DNA of 64,000 nt, taken from positions 1,798,001-1,862,000 of the forward strand of contig JAFEVB010000022.1 in the NCBI GenBank assembly GCA_032629725.1, in the 5' to 3' direction. Position 1 is the first letter of the stretch; the number at the start of each line of letters is the position of its first letter. The translations under genes were made by a program, and so were the position numbers. Under the pieces are notes generated by a model that ran no database searches, was not told the origin of the DNA, and saw only the letters and a list, made by a program, of their open reading frames with translations. Shown in pieces: positions 44,292-56,402 of the stretch. Origin of the DNA: Gremmenia infestans. Lineage: Eukaryota > Ascomycota > Leotiomycetes > Helotiales > Hamatocanthoscyphaceae.

Positions 44292-46777
44292 ATGGAGGCT
44301 CAAAGCCCATCGACCTGCAACCAGTGCGGGAAGAAATTCCAGCGAAAGGCGCATTTACTGCGGCATCAACAGCAGCGTAAGTTGCAATGCGCGGCTATGC
44401 AATGAATTTTGCTTTTGCTGGATTCGAGTCAAGTGTCTTGTGTTGTGTTGGGTTGTGTTTTTTTATACTGTCTGTACTGTACATGTTTATCTGACGGGCA
44501 TGGATAGATTCCGGGGATAGGCCGTACAGCTGTAAATTCTGTTCCAAGACCTTCAAACGAAGGTACGTACCTTTTTCCCCGACCCCGCGTACAGTACTAC
44601 CGGAATCTGCGGAGTATCGACACTGACATTTCATCGCTATAGTGATGTATTGAGGGACCATTTCAGTCGATGCGACCGTCGCGGGAACTCGGCCATCCCC
44701 AATTCTCTCGAGAGAGGACGCAAACGCCATGCATGCGACGAATGCTCGAGGCTCAAGGTCAAATGCGACAACAATGTGCCCTGTCGCAAATGCAAAGAGT
44801 TTGGTAGGACATGCGTCAAGAGCAGGCCTACAGGTCAGTCGCAAATCTATGTACTGTCTATGGCATAGTAACGCGCTTCCGAAGAGAGATATATATATAC
44901 TGACGCGCGCAGCCGCCTCGAGTCCGGATGAAAGCACCGCCAGCGCCTCGCGCTCGACTCCCGATATTGCCTCCTCTGACCGCAACTCGATTGGCTTCCT
45001 GTTGAACTGTCCTACCGAGACAGACTTCATGCGCGAGTTCCCTAAGTCGTCAACCCTGAGTCCAAATAGCAAGGCTGCCGAATACCAGAGCTTTATGAAC
45101 CTCGGGCACAGCTATGAGCCGCCTCTGGCAGCCTTGAACGATGGATCATATATACATCAGGACTATGGGCACATTATGCAAGACAACAACCTGGACGTTC
45201 TCCTAAACAACCTCGAGTTTGCCGCATTTGAGAGGACACACAATTGGCAGTTGCCGGGGGAGAATGCGATTCCTTGGTCTGGCGATGCAACCTTCATAGA
45301 CCGGAACGCCCTTGGACAGAAAGCATATGAGATTAGAGAGAAGCTGAAGTACACGGCGGCCAATCTCCATTCCCCAAATATGCCACCGAAGGAGATATTG
45401 GATGGGATTGAGTCCATCACAGCGGACAACATTGCGGCATGGGTAAAGTTATATTTCACGCATTGGCATAAGCATGCGCCTCTAGTTCACGAATCCAGTT
45501 TCAATCCTTGCGCAGCTGCTATACCTCTGATTCTAGCACTGATAAGTCTTGGTGGGATGGTGAGTTATTTGTGACCCCGAGGACCACATTTGTACTTCGT
45601 ACTCACAAACTCGATCTAGTACTCCAAGGCCGCTGCAGATGTAGCAAAGCTAAAACTATTGTTGGATACCATAGAGACCTACGTGTATTCCATCCCAGGA
45701 TTAAGTGAGGAATATGATATCCCAGGCCGTACATATGTCGTCCAAGGAGAAAACGCAGCTCCCGAATGGCAGCAATACCAGCTCGAAGAGTTACAAGGCG
45801 CCTATCTCATGATTGTAGTCCAATACTGGTCTGGAACCCCCATTGCTAGAACTAGAGTCCGCCAGTCGAGATTTCAAAGACTTTGTTCCGTGAGTGCATT
45901 CCTCCCTCAAGTTTTGAACTTGTACTTACTACGTGATCCCAGATATTCCATCACTTAGATTTGCAACTAGTACAGCATTCGCCAACATTTCAAATAGTAG
46001 ACCAGCAAACCTTTAGAAGCTGGATCCGAAAGGAGTCGTATATACGGTAAGTCCACCTCCAAATGTGTAGCGCATGTTGATTGCGGTCTTCGACATGGAA
46101 CTAATCTTGCCCCCAGCACTGCTACCGTGACGACAATGCTAGACCAGGCATTCGGGATTTTTGACAACGTATCTCCTAGATTTCAATGGGCTGAAATAGA
46201 CCTACCTTTTCCTAGCGACGATGTATACTTCAAAGTCACCAACTACGACGAGCTCGTCGCTAAATCGATGTACCCACAACACAAAATCAAAATCAAAGAT
46301 GCATTTCTTGTCCTCTTCTCACCTCCCGAGACCGCGGAACACGACCTCAAAGTACTTCGCAATGCCAACCTCACAGCACTCGATATGCAATTGCTTATCC
46401 ACTGTGAGTTCCCACCACCTAATTCCGACCCCTTTACATTGCCCTTTGCAGCACTAACATTGTTCCAAGATCTGTACACGTGCGTCTGGAAAACCACCTT
46501 CTCAAACCCGATGGCTGCTCTGCCGACAGTCAACATTCCAGATCTGTTATTGCCCTTCAGAACTGCTATGCGGAACTGGCGAACGGTTTGGGACCAGATT
46601 AAGAACTTGGTACCAGAGAACGAGTGGAACAAATTAGGATTCCAAATAACCGCAGAGACATATTTCGACGCTGTGAAGGCAATTGTCGACGCGTTTGAGA
46701 AGAGGGATGGGAAGTTTCCGCCTATACCGAGTGATTGTGAGAAGGGGACACACTTGAAAAGGCTGTTAACCTTTTAG
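44292..46777 (+). CDS. Transcription factor with two C2H2-type fingers plus Zn2Cys6 and fungal TF domain
   Basis: The proposed exons are 44292-44376, 44508-44562, 44643-44833, 44913-45559, 45620-45889, 45943-46046 and 46117-46777. A further in-frame 48-nt intron is likely at 46404-46451 (GTGAGT...TTTGCAG), giving about 654 aa. Finger 1 uses C9, C12, H25, H29. Finger 2 uses C37, C40, H53, C57. A Zn2Cys6 cluster occupies C78-C104 (CDECSRLKVKCDNNVPCRKC). The remainder (FTHWHKHAPLVHESSF, LKLLLDTIETYVYSIPG, LEELQGAYLMIVVQYWSG) is the fungal-specific regulatory domain. Fungal factors joining C2H2 and Zn2Cys6 modules are a known class; targets are unknown. The next gene, in the same direction, is a second Zn2Cys6 protein. 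Confidence 0.85.
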
Positions 46778-47665
46778 ACTCACTGGGGAACAAGTATTCT
46801 AACCGGAATATTCGATCCTGCTTGAGTTTCATACGTTCGAGCTGATAGGAAGTCGGTCTTCAAGTCAAGTGCTTGGGATCAATTGCCTGCAGCTCAGGGC
46901 TCTGAGAATAAGCCGCCCTGTTCTGGGATATTCAATGTCAGCTTCGGGAGAAAAGATAACGAGACTGAGATTGCTGTTTGTCAATGCATCATTTAGAAGG
47001 AGTAAACATGGGTTGTCATTGGGAAAGAGCGAAGTATATGATGGCTAAGTCCTTATGGATAGAGCGGGCGTTATCGGTAGTTGACGTGATACCTCCAATC
47101 TCTACTTGTTCTGGATACGAGGGGACAAAAATATATATTGCAATATTATCAAGGACGCGTGCAGTCGTCACCCTGCTGCGGACGGTGCGGAGCAAGCCAA
47201 ATAAAGTTTCAAACAAGCTTATAAGTCCAAGCCGTAGTGCGGCGTTGGCTCGTGTATGCAAGCCGGTTGGCAACCGAGCCATCTCTAACTTTAACAAATT
47301 TGGGATCTTCACAGCCTTATATGAGTACAGCATCAAGCAAACCTATTTCGTATGAGGGCTGACGTTTGGAGTGACCGCAGAGTCATTTGCTTACCGTGTC
47401 AGCTTTATTCCCGATGTTCAAAGGACTCAGCGGAGTACAAAGAGCTACTCGCGTGCTGTCATTGGCTAATCGGGCGGCACGATTCTCATCTTCGAGATGT
47501 TGCCCCAGTTCGGACTAGCTTCAACCTTAACGACCCTTGTTCTCCCCTCTGCACATATCACTCATATAACGCCCTTATTCCTCCTTTGGGTGGTCAACTC
47601 GAAGCCAAGCATCATCACCATATTAACCGCATCAGCGCCATGTGTTGAAAGTAACTATTGCAAAC
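46778..47665. other. Intergenic between two regulators
   Basis: Overlapping frames on both strands near 46978-47355 have no recognisable domain and are probably chance. No other feature is seen. Confidence 0.5.
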
Positions 47666-49315
47666 ATGGTATATGGGGGAAAACTGTCAAAGGCATGTGA
47701 GCCATGCAGAACACGGAGAGCAAAGGTAAGGCCCCAAGGACAAAGGTAACGGCTTATAGACGCTGATATTAAACAGTGCGATTTTATTTCTCCAGAATGT
47801 AGTCAATGTCTAAGAACGAAGAGAAAGTGTCACGGGTATCGAGACACGGAGGGCTTAAGAATCAGCGATATGAGCGCAATCGTTGTCAAGAAGTTTAAAG
47901 CGCGCAGCGATGAAAGCTCCACCAACGTGCCTCTTCCTGCAAGCTGTCCTGCTTCTTCTGAATCCGGGGAGTCTGAATGGGGACATCTGTCAAGCCCATT
48001 GGCTATAAGCCCTGCCTTGACTGTCCCAATAGACGACCGTGCCTTCTGCTACTTCCGAACCACGTTCGTCATTGGCAATGCCCGCTCGTTCAGGTACCTG
48101 GAGTCCCTTTACGAGTATGGAGACATGGATGACCACCTCTCGGTGAGCATCCGCGCGGTAGGGCTGGCAAGCCTGTCAAAAGCAGCTCGCTCAACCGACC
48201 TTGAAAATCAGGCCATGCGGTCTTACGTAGCCGCCTTACGAATGATTAACTCGGCCATTACCTGTTCGAATGTAGCTACCAACGACACTACCCTATCAGC
48301 AATTATGCTTCTGGATCAATTTGAGAAGATAATCCCACCGACAGCTCGAACCACTCAAGCATGGACAAACCACCTCAACGGCGCCACAGCCTTAATGAAA
48401 ATGCGTGGCCGCCACCAATTTGAAACGAAAGCCGGGCTGGAGATGTTTATCCAGATGAGCTCCCACCTGCTTGTCTCGTGCATGCAGCACACGATTGCCC
48501 TTCCAGAAGATTACCTAACCCTTCGCACCTACGCAACCAACTTCCTCGACACTAACGACATCGCATGGCGCTTGTCTCAAGTTACAGTACGCTACATCGG
48601 TTTCCGCGCCGCGATAAAGTCTGGCAGTCTGTTTGATGCAGATACCATCATCGCAACTGCCACTGGCATGGATGCTGAGATGGTAGCCCTGATGGGCGAA
48701 TTTCCACCCGAGTGGATGCCGCAGTCAATACCCCTGACCGCACCCTCGGAGCTCGTTTACAAGTCCCACTACGACTTCTACATCGATTACCGGCTAGCCG
48801 AGGGCCTTAATATGGTACGTGCGGGCCGCATCCCTATCCTTGATCTGATCAGGGAACAATGCGAAGCCGCACCCGTGTCACCGGGTTCCTGCCAAGAATT
48901 CGAGCGATATGAATGTGTACAACGCGTTAAAGACAACGTTGCCGAAACGGCGGATTTGATATGTGCTTGTGTACCACAACTAGCCGGCTACTTCCCTTTT
49001 CTCGCAACCAGCTCATCTCCAGGCTCAACGGATAGCTATACGGCTTCTGGTTCCGTGAAAGACATGAAGTTAGATCCCTCCAACGAAGCGAGTGCGTATT
49101 CGCTCCTTTGGCCGCTGTTTACTGTTGCGAATTCTCGTGCTTGTCCAGAGGATGCGAAGACGTGGATTATTGACCAGTTAAGGATTCTGGGGAAGCTTTT
49201 GAGTTCGGAGCAAACATTGGAGATAGCTGATGGCTTGGAGAGGGGGGAGGAAAGAGATATTTGGAGTGTTTATGCGTTGTTAGGGAGTATTTGCTATTCT
49301 ATTACTGGTGCTTGA
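47666..49315 (+). CDS. Zn2Cys6 transcription factor
   Basis: Exons 47666-47725 and 47777-49315 (51-nt intron) give 532 aa. The cluster is at the extreme N-terminus: C11, C14, C21, C28, C31, C38 (KACEPCRTRRAKCDF then CSQCLRTKRKCHGY). The intron falls inside the cluster, a common position in this family. The rest is alpha-helical regulatory text (YFRTTFVIGNARSF, AIMLLDQFEKIIPP, WTNHLNGATALMKMRG) of the fungal-specific DUF3468-like type. There is no signal peptide. Targets are not evident. The next plus-strand genes are a membrane protein and a P450, with no biosynthetic core enzyme in the window. Confidence 0.88.
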
Positions 49316-50238
49316 TGATATCCCAAATTGAAATTTAGATATAATTATGATATGATATGATAATATGATAACTCCTAATTTAATGATATCTACGGATGAT
49401 TTTCTTTTAACCTGAAAAAAGCTGCCTATGATTGCATATAGAGGCCTATCTCGGGAAAGTGGCAAATCTTTAGCATTTCGAATTGCAGCAGCCACTTCAT
49501 AAGAAGAGTTCAACGGGTCTTCACACCTTAAACCTCTACAAGTGAAAATCTACGAGACTATGGCTGTAGAGAAAGTCACTTCTCTAACTCTACGAAAGAT
49601 CCGTCATACTCACGGCTCACGGAATACACTGCAACCCGTCACCCTCTGAATTCCGTACGAACGCCGATCATTCATCTCGACTACTCAAACAAACGCCCTT
49701 CAGCTGACATCGGTAATACTGAAAACCCAGCAGACTACGCCCGCTAGCCAAACATCTGCAGAGACGCAAGTGCAAGAATAGTCCGGAAACGCCTTTGCAT
49801 GCCGCTAGGCCCAAAGCAGGACACATTTCGAAAGGACCCGCCTTCACGCACAGTGACCCCTTAAACATCAGAGGGCTGACATTCGAATTGGGTTTTCTTT
49901 AATTCCAAAGCCCAGTAGAAACAAGCTTTGCGGGGGGCTTGCATGACGATCTCGAGGCTCGGAATAGTTCGAATAGACGAATGGATACCCGTGTGTCAAG
50001 TTTCGAAGGAGTAGCTGGATTTGGTATTCAAGATGCTGTGGTGGCTGTAACTCTACTGTCCTTTCTCCCACTGCTGTGGATGTTGGGATGGTGATATATA
50101 AGTATGAAGAGATAAGTGGTTTGGGTTTTCATTCTTCAGTTTAATCATCTTCAGCATTTTCATCTCTTCTCATTAATACCAAGTTTCTCTCTCATCTCCA
50201 TTAACCTTATCTACGTTTCACCAATCCAAACCATCAAT
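49316..50238. other. Intergenic
   Basis: Contains the 3' flank of the Zn2Cys6 gene and the promoter of the membrane-protein gene. A CT-rich leader (about 50140-50230) precedes that start. No gene is supported. Confidence 0.5.
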
Positions 50239-51252
50239 ATGGGCAATGATATTCGGAAAGGCATTGCAATTGTCGATCTCGCCGTCTACATCCCTCTCAT
50301 CATCACCGTCATATTCGTCCTCATCCGCCATGGTTTCCAAAAACAACTCGGCTGGATATACCTCCTAATCTTCACAATAGTCCGCACAGCAGGCGCCGTC
50401 ATGGAACTCCTCCACCTCCATAACATCGCCAACAGCACCTACCTCGAATGGTCCCTCATCCTCTCCTCAGTCGGCCTCTCCCCCCTCCTGCTCGCCTCCC
50501 TCGGCCTCCTAAAACGAGTCATCGACTGTACATCAACCCACGTCTCAAGCGGCGAACCCAACGTAATCGTCAGCGCCCTCTCCGAAAGACTGCGCATCAT
50601 AAAACGCTTCTCCAGCAAAGCAACCGCCAACTCCCGCCGTAGTCGCGTCATCCAGCTCTTGCAACTCCCAACAACCATCGCGCTGATCCTCTGCATCGTC
50701 GGCGGCATGGACGCCGTATCCTCGTCCTCCACCCCCAAGGACATCCAGACTGGCCTCAAAGACACCAAATGGGGCATGGGCATCTTCATCGTCATCTACC
50801 TGCTCCTCTGCCTCCTGACCGTCGTCTCTCTCTTCGAGATCCGCAAGACCGTCTCCGGCGAACGCAGAGTCCTGCTCGCGGTCCTCATCGCGCTGCCGCT
50901 CATTGGCTCGCGCTTGCTCTGGAGCGTGCTGTGCACTTTTAAGGGCGGCAAGATCTTCAATATCGAGGATGGGAGTGCCGTGGTGCAGATTGCCATGGCG
51001 GATGTCGAGGAGCTGCTGGTGGTGTTCATGTATGTCGTGGCTGGCTTGAGTGTTGGCAAGTATGATGAGCGCGAGGTGAGCAGACAGAGGGCGAAGGAGA
51101 ATGTGTATGCGCCTCAGTCATTTGACGGGCGAGTGGATCCTAGAGATGGTGCTATGGCTGCTTGGCCGCATCCACCTGTGCAGGCGAGGAGGAATGATGA
51201 GGGGTATAATGGCGGGTATGCTCAGGGGTACAATGGGGGATACGCTCAGTAG
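50239..51252 (+). CDS. Seven-helix membrane protein of the fungal DUF7702 type
   Basis: A single exon encodes 337 aa. About seven hydrophobic segments are visible: IAIVDLAVYIPLIITVIFVL, WIYLLIFTIVRTAGAVMELL, LEWSLILSSVGLSPLLLASL, TTIALILCIVGGMDAV, WGMGIFIVIYLLLCLLTVV, LLAVLIALPLIGSRLLWSVL and LLVVFMYVVAGLSVG. The second helix carries the FTIVRTAGAVMEL pattern that I associate with ascomycete DUF7702 proteins of unknown function. The C-terminal tail is hydrophilic and ends in a perfect tandem duplication of GYNGGYAQ. It may be receptor-like, but nothing in the sequence proves that. The start was taken at MGNDIRKG, the first Met before helix 1, rather than upstream 50116. Confidence 0.8.
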   Translation: MGNDIRKGIAIVDLAVYIPLIITVIFVLIRHGFQKQLGWIYLLIFTIVRTAGAVMELLHLHNIANSTYLEWSLILSSVGLSPLLLASLGLLKRVIDCTSTHVSSGEPNVIVSALSERLRIIKRFSSKATANSRRSRVIQLLQLPTTIALILCIVGGMDAVSSSSTPKDIQTGLKDTKWGMGIFIVIYLLLCLLTVVSLFEIRKTVSGERRVLLAVLIALPLIGSRLLWSVLCTFKGGKIFNIEDGSAVVQIAMADVEELLVVFMYVVAGLSVGKYDEREVSRQRAKENVYAPQSFDGRVDPRDGAMAAWPHPPVQARRNDEGYNGGYAQGYNGGYAQ

Positions 51253-52200
51253 TTTGTACAGTCTGTCTATTGATGAGCTTTCATTTGTCTGGAGGTTGAG
51301 GTTGATGGGGAGATCTGAAACTTAGCTAGGAGTTTGGGGAAATGTTAATAGATTGTGTTTGTGTATGAGATCACCTATGAATAGAGAATAAAACATAATA
51401 GAGCTTTACCTACACACTACAATTACAAATAGCTTTCAACTTTATTAACAACTCTTATCTGGTATAACTACCTATATACTCTTATTCTTCATAACTTATA
51501 ACCAAGTAGAATAAGGTTCTAAAGATTCAAGTACTTTTAAAAGCCATATTAACTCTAAGTTTAGAATATAACCCTAAATGTAAGCTTGAAAGAATCTTCT
51601 TATCATATCTCGAAGCCGAGTATAGCATGTCTTCAAATCACAATCTTGTTTAAGTCGACTTAGATTAAAGATTAGTGATATTATACCTATAAGCCGTACC
51701 ACTCTGCCTTGTTAATAGACCGACATGCGAGATATTAGGTAGATGTATACAGAACCTTTAGTATATATATGTTTTCACATAAACGCAAGAAACTCAAACA
51801 CTTGCTGAAAAAGCTTTCTGTGCAGCGCTATGCAGTGCCTTGATATCAATCAATCGAAGAGTCAGTTAGTCACTTCGAAGCCTTGAGGGAAGAGTAAGTC
51901 ATATTCAGATAGCAGTTTGATTAGTTTAAATTGGCATAGGACTGATTCATAATAGTGAGAATGAATGAATGGATGAATAACCTGTAATCCTGCTTCGACT
52001 GACTCTTTCTAGACCTATTTATATAACCCATCAATCCAAGTTGGGAAATCGTATCGCAGCCTAGATGGAATTCCGAAAGAGTAGAAGAATAAGAAAAAGC
52101 ATATCATCATACCATACCATACCATAGCGTCTGGAGCAACCTAAGCTTTTGGCGTCTTGATCGAATACTAAGCATCAATATCTTAGTGTAAGCACTCACC
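51253..52200. other. AT-rich intergenic region upstream of the P450
   Basis: No gene is supported. A short accat/ataccat repeat (about 52108-52125) lies just before the P450 gene. Confidence 0.5.
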
Positions 52201-53781
52201 ATGGAGACCAGCATCTCAGCACCAACAATCCTCACAGCCCTAGCAGCCACCCTCCTCCTCACGCTCACCATCATCCTCCTCTCCGACCTCCACACGCAGC
52301 ACCACCTCCCCCCAGGCCCCCTCCCCCTCCCCTTCATCGGCAACCTCCTCCTCCTCGTCGGCCGCAACCGCAAAGCCCACGAGGTCTTCCGCTCACTCGG
52401 CCACACCCACGGCCCCATCTTCACATTCTGGCACGGCCGCGAACCCCAACTCGTCATCTCCGACCCCGCCACCGCCGCCAGCCTGCTCGAAGCCTACTCG
52501 GCCATCTTCTCCTCCCGCCCCCGCCTCGCCATGCTCTCCGAAATCTATTACCAGGGCTCCGGGCTCTTCACGCAGGCCTATGGCAGGGAATGGGCCCAGC
52601 GCCGCAGACTGATGACGCATGCGCTGCGACCGGCGCTGCTGAAGGGGTACGGGGAGAGGCAGGATGCAGAGGGCAGTCGGCTGGTCGCTGAGCTGGCCGC
52701 GGGCGTGGAATGGAAGGAGGCCTTTGAACGATACGCCGCGAGTATCATTTTCAGCACTGCCTACGGTCGTTCCATCAACACGCTCTCCAGCAGCGTAGTG
52801 CGCGAGAAAAAAGCCCAGGTGCAGAACTTCCTGGACCTGGCTGTCCCCGGACGCTACTGGGCTGAGACCTTCCCGGCTCTTATATACATGCCTGACTTCC
52901 TCGCGCCGTGGAAGAAAGCAGCTCGACGCATGGGCGACGACGACGCGGCGCTGAACCGGCGGCTGGTGGAGGATGTGCGCGCGCAGGGCGAGGGGGCAGG
53001 AGATAGCTTGACGAAGACGCTGCTGGCCATGGACGCTGAGAAGGAAGTCTCAGGACGAGCATTCACGCAGATCCCCGGCGCGCTGTTCAGCGCCGGGCTC
53101 GACACCACCATGTCTGCACTATCGACCTTCCTGCTGGCCCTGCTAACGCACCCGCACATCCTATCCTTCGCACGCTCCGAAATCGACACCGTGATCGGAC
53201 GCACGCGCGCTCCTGTGCTCGAGGACGAGCCCGCACTGCCGTACATCACGGCGCTGGTTCGAGAAGTGCTGAGATGGCGGCCCGTGACGCCGTTTGGGAT
53301 TCCGCACGCGAGCACGGCGCGCTTTGAGTGGAACGGTTATGTGATCCCGAAGGGAACCGTGGTGCTGGCGTCTCATTGGAACATAAGCATGAATGCCGAA
53401 TACTACCCTTTGCCCGAGCTCTTCGAGCCGTCGCGCTTTCTGAGTCGCGAACATCCGCGTTTCAGGCCGGAGTTTAAAGGAAGAGAGCATCCGCATAAGA
53501 TAGGGCATAATGCTTTTGGGTGGGGAAGAAGGATTTGTCCGGGTGAAGCCCTGGCGACGAATACTATTTTTGTTGCGGTGGCGAAGATGATCTGGGCGCT
53601 GGATTTCGAGACGGTGGAGGGCGAGACGTATAATGTTGATGATTATGTTGGGGGACTTACTGTGAGGCCGAGGGATATCAATTGTGTGGTAAAGGTCAGA
53701 GATGCGGAGCGGATGGAGGTGATAGAAAGGGAAAGAATAGAGGCGCAGAAGGTCATGGAGGCATTTCCGGCCTATGATTAG
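52201..53781 (+). CDS. Cytochrome P450 monooxygenase
   Basis: A single exon encodes 526 aa. An N-terminal membrane anchor (about residues 7-27) is followed by the proline hinge LPPGPLPLPFIGN. The I-helix oxygen-binding motif AGLDTT is near residue 299, EVLR (ExxR) near 358, and the heme motif FGWGRRICPG has its cysteine thiolate at C446. It would act at the endoplasmic reticulum with a P450 reductase. The pattern LPYITALVREVLRWRPVTPFGIPHA resembles the CYP2-like class that includes the fungal OrdA/CYP64 group; the substrate is unknown. The gene is intronless and markedly GC-rich in its first half compared with its AT-rich surroundings. Confidence 0.92.
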   Translation: METSISAPTILTALAATLLLTLTIILLSDLHTQHHLPPGPLPLPFIGNLLLLVGRNRKAHEVFRSLGHTHGPIFTFWHGREPQLVISDPATAASLLEAYSAIFSSRPRLAMLSEIYYQGSGLFTQAYGREWAQRRRLMTHALRPALLKGYGERQDAEGSRLVAELAAGVEWKEAFERYAASIIFSTAYGRSINTLSSSVVREKKAQVQNFLDLAVPGRYWAETFPALIYMPDFLAPWKKAARRMGDDDAALNRRLVEDVRAQGEGAGDSLTKTLLAMDAEKEVSGRAFTQIPGALFSAGLDTTMSALSTFLLALLTHPHILSFARSEIDTVIGRTRAPVLEDEPALPYITALVREVLRWRPVTPFGIPHASTARFEWNGYVIPKGTVVLASHWNISMNAEYYPLPELFEPSRFLSREHPRFRPEFKGREHPHKIGHNAFGWGRRICPGEALATNTIFVAVAKMIWALDFETVEGETYNVDDYVGGLTVRPRDINCVVKVRDAERMEVIERERIEAQKVMEAFPAYD

Positions 53782-54710
53782 AGAGAAGAGGTTCGAAATG
53801 GAGGTGTGGAGTACTATTCGATGTCGGATTTTTGTAGGGAAGGATCTAGTCCCAGGGATGTTTACACTGCTGCCCAGAGAATAACATCCTCGATTGACCT
53901 ATCCTTCTCTAATCTCATAGCCCAATAGCTAGCAAGCAATCCCTTCAATACAAACTCTATAAATATAACCATCATTATAGGGAAAAACGCGACGAGAACA
54001 ATACTATGGCCACTTGGCAAAATAAAGACGGCAATGAAAGGCCATAATCAACATTTCGAATACAAGGTCTTTACTTACCTATCAATGCCCGAATTCCGCA
54101 AATCTCACAACCTACCAGGAGGAATAAAGACAATGGAAGCGGGGCCCTTGTATAACATCTATCTTATTCAGTATAGTATCATATCATATCATATCCTATG
54201 ATTGTTAGATTATTCCCCGCCTGATGCTCGCTAGATTGCCGTCCACTGAGATATATTGCAGTAGCTTCTTTTCTTATGCACACCTTTGCACAATCATCAT
54301 TACTGATATGGTATGCCAAACCCGCTTCATCTTCTTCTCCCGTATGCCTTTACTTCTTCAGCCAGCTCTTGGACTTGAACCACCCTTGGCAATCACCGGA
54401 TTATTTCCATCTTTACTTGTCTGCTTCTTCTTTCTTGAACCTGGAGGACCCAATTGCCCCTCTTCTCTTTTAAACCTGGCACATATGTCCCTAATGATCC
54501 TTTCTTTCTTTCGTTCCTTCAATCGTCTGACGAAAAATATCGTTTCGTTTTATTCTTCACCTGCTGCGCCTTCAAATCCGGGGGTACAATAGTATGATGC
54601 ACGACATGGGGTCGGTATATAGCATCAACAGGCGGCATCCTGTTTTCACGTAAGCCCCAACTCCCCCACTTCGCTCCCCTTTCTCCTATTATAAACAGGG
54701 GCTTTCAGAC
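53782..54710. other. Convergent intergenic region
   Basis: Between the 3' ends of the P450 and the Ndt80-like gene. It holds a short tcatatcata repeat near 54177-54197. No gene is supported. Confidence 0.5.
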
Positions 54711-56402
54711 TTACCAATCATCTAAACTCAACGGAAAATACTCATATAACAAATCCGTATTCTCAGGACTCGCCGCAGCCTTAGCTCCATGACTGCTTTT
54801 CCTAGCGAGCGGACTCTCCCCACCACTTCGCCCTACTTCCTTGCGGCCGTACTCGTCATCCACTAGACTAAGATCGATTGGTGCGGCCGCATTAGCCTTT
54901 ACGGGGGTAGTGTTTTCAGATTTCCATTTTGTTTTCGGGACGGGGGGACGGGATGAAGGGCCGTTGTTGGAGAGAGCAGGCTTTTTGGAAGGCCTGTGGG
55001 TTTCGGGGGATGTTGTGCTGGAGGGGAGCGTTGCTGACTTGAAGTTGGACCAGTCGGGGAGATCAAGTGGTGTCTGTTTGCTCGCATTAGTATTTGGAAA
55101 ACCAGGGGGGAAATGCAAAAGGAAAGACAAACCTGTAAAGCATTCAAAGCATAAAATCGATACGAGCTATTCGACACGGCGGGATCAACCTTCACCTGAG
55201 GAACGTTCGTACTCGCAGAAGCATCACTCATAGCCCTCTGCTTGGGCTCCAACTTCCTCTCAGAAAGCGGCACATCCTTCCTACTATCAAAATTCCTCGG
55301 ACTCCTGCCCCTTACAATAATCGGCCCACTCTGTATCTCCGCCAACTGGAAAGTCTCACCTGTAGCTAGAGTAGCCATGAGGTTTATCTGAATGACATAA
55401 TGCTGCTGTAGACCTTTGCGCCGGCCGTTATTCGCAGTTGCGTGTTTGAACTGCAGCCGTTTCCAGGCTATAGGTATCGAGACAGAAAGGGGGTCTAATT
55501 CCGGGTTCGTGCTGAGATCCAGAGGCCATTTTGGCGGTGCGGCGCCTGCTTTATCGTCACTCGACGACCCCGCCGATGTTTTCCATGGCACGCATATAAT
55601 TTCTGTGCTCTTGCCCTCTATACTCTCCAGCGCCGATATCGTAGCCGTGAGGTCATATAACGGTATTTGTTGTCCCTGCTCATTAACTATATGCGTAACA
55701 TTCCTCGACAACGTTACGGAGCCCGAGATCTGGAAAAGATTCCGCCGGTAACAAGTCAACTCCATAGGTCGCCCCGCCGTGTCGCCACCAAACACATCTT
55801 CCGCGACGAAAAACATCCCGTATAGTTCTGCGGTCATCTGTGGCCATGATTGTTGGCCGCGATCATCTAGGACGGGGGCTTTCATGATGGGGGCTCCGAA
55901 ACCGAGGAGCTTGTTGTCGAGGTCTTGTGGGGCGGCGCCGTCGCCATCTTGGGTGCTGGGGTTATTGGGATTATCGAGCAGGGATTCGAAAGGGCCAGAT
56001 TGGTAGGAAAAAGGGTCTTCGAAGGTAGTGGAGAAGGCGTCGGAGAGGTCGTAGGAGGGCGTGAACGGGATGGGGAGGCCGGTGGTGTGGAGTTCGTCTC
56101 TGGGTTGTCCGCTTTGGACGGTGAAGTCAGCTTGGTTTCTTTAAGCTAATGTATATATTTGGCATCCTGCGTTGTATTTGTGGGATACGTGTGAGAGAAT
56201 AAGGGACGTACAATAATCCATCCCCTTCAAAATTAAGATCATGATCGAATGGATCCATGGTAGTCATGCGCCCCGAGTCTGGGACGCTCAATCGCAGAAT
56301 GTCGTTTGGCGCAGAGCTCATGGTCAGAGTATCATAGCCTGCCATAGCATGGCGGTGGGGAACTCGGAGTTCGCTGGGGCGGCGGGTAGTAGATTGAAGC
56401 AT
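54711..56402 (-). CDS. Ndt80/PhoG-family (p53-like) transcription factor, VIB-1/XprG-like
   Basis: Exons 56402-56212, 56138-55133 and 55073-54711 give 519 aa. The middle of the protein is an Ndt80-type DNA-binding domain: YRRNLFQISGSVTLSRN, ISALESIEGKSTEIICVPWK, WKRLQFKHATANNGRRKGLQ and the hallmark SGPIIVRGRSPRNFDSRKDV. The C-terminus is Ser/Pro-rich and ends with an acidic stretch (NTDLLYEYFPLSLDDW), which may be an activation domain. In Neurospora VIB-1 and Aspergillus XprG, this family controls heterokaryon-incompatibility genes and secreted proteases under starvation. The hexokinase-like gene lies immediately upstream on the same strand. The first intron uses a CTTAAAG acceptor, chosen because it alone keeps the frame. 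The start codon is the weakest part. Confidence 0.85.

Noticed and set aside
44395..45072. 225-codon minus-strand frame opposite the first C2H2/Zn2Cys6 gene
   Set aside because: It overlaps four well-supported plus-strand exons encoding complete zinc modules.
46978..47355. Overlapping frames on both strands
   Set aside because: Neither has a domain, splice context or composition like its neighbours.
52854..53315. 153-codon minus-strand frame inside the P450
   Set aside because: A shadow of the GC-rich P450 reading frame.
44292..53781. Secondary-metabolite cluster (two Zn2Cys6 regulators plus a P450)
   Set aside because: No polyketide synthase, peptide synthetase, terpene synthase, transporter or other tailoring enzyme is present; the neighbours look unrelated.
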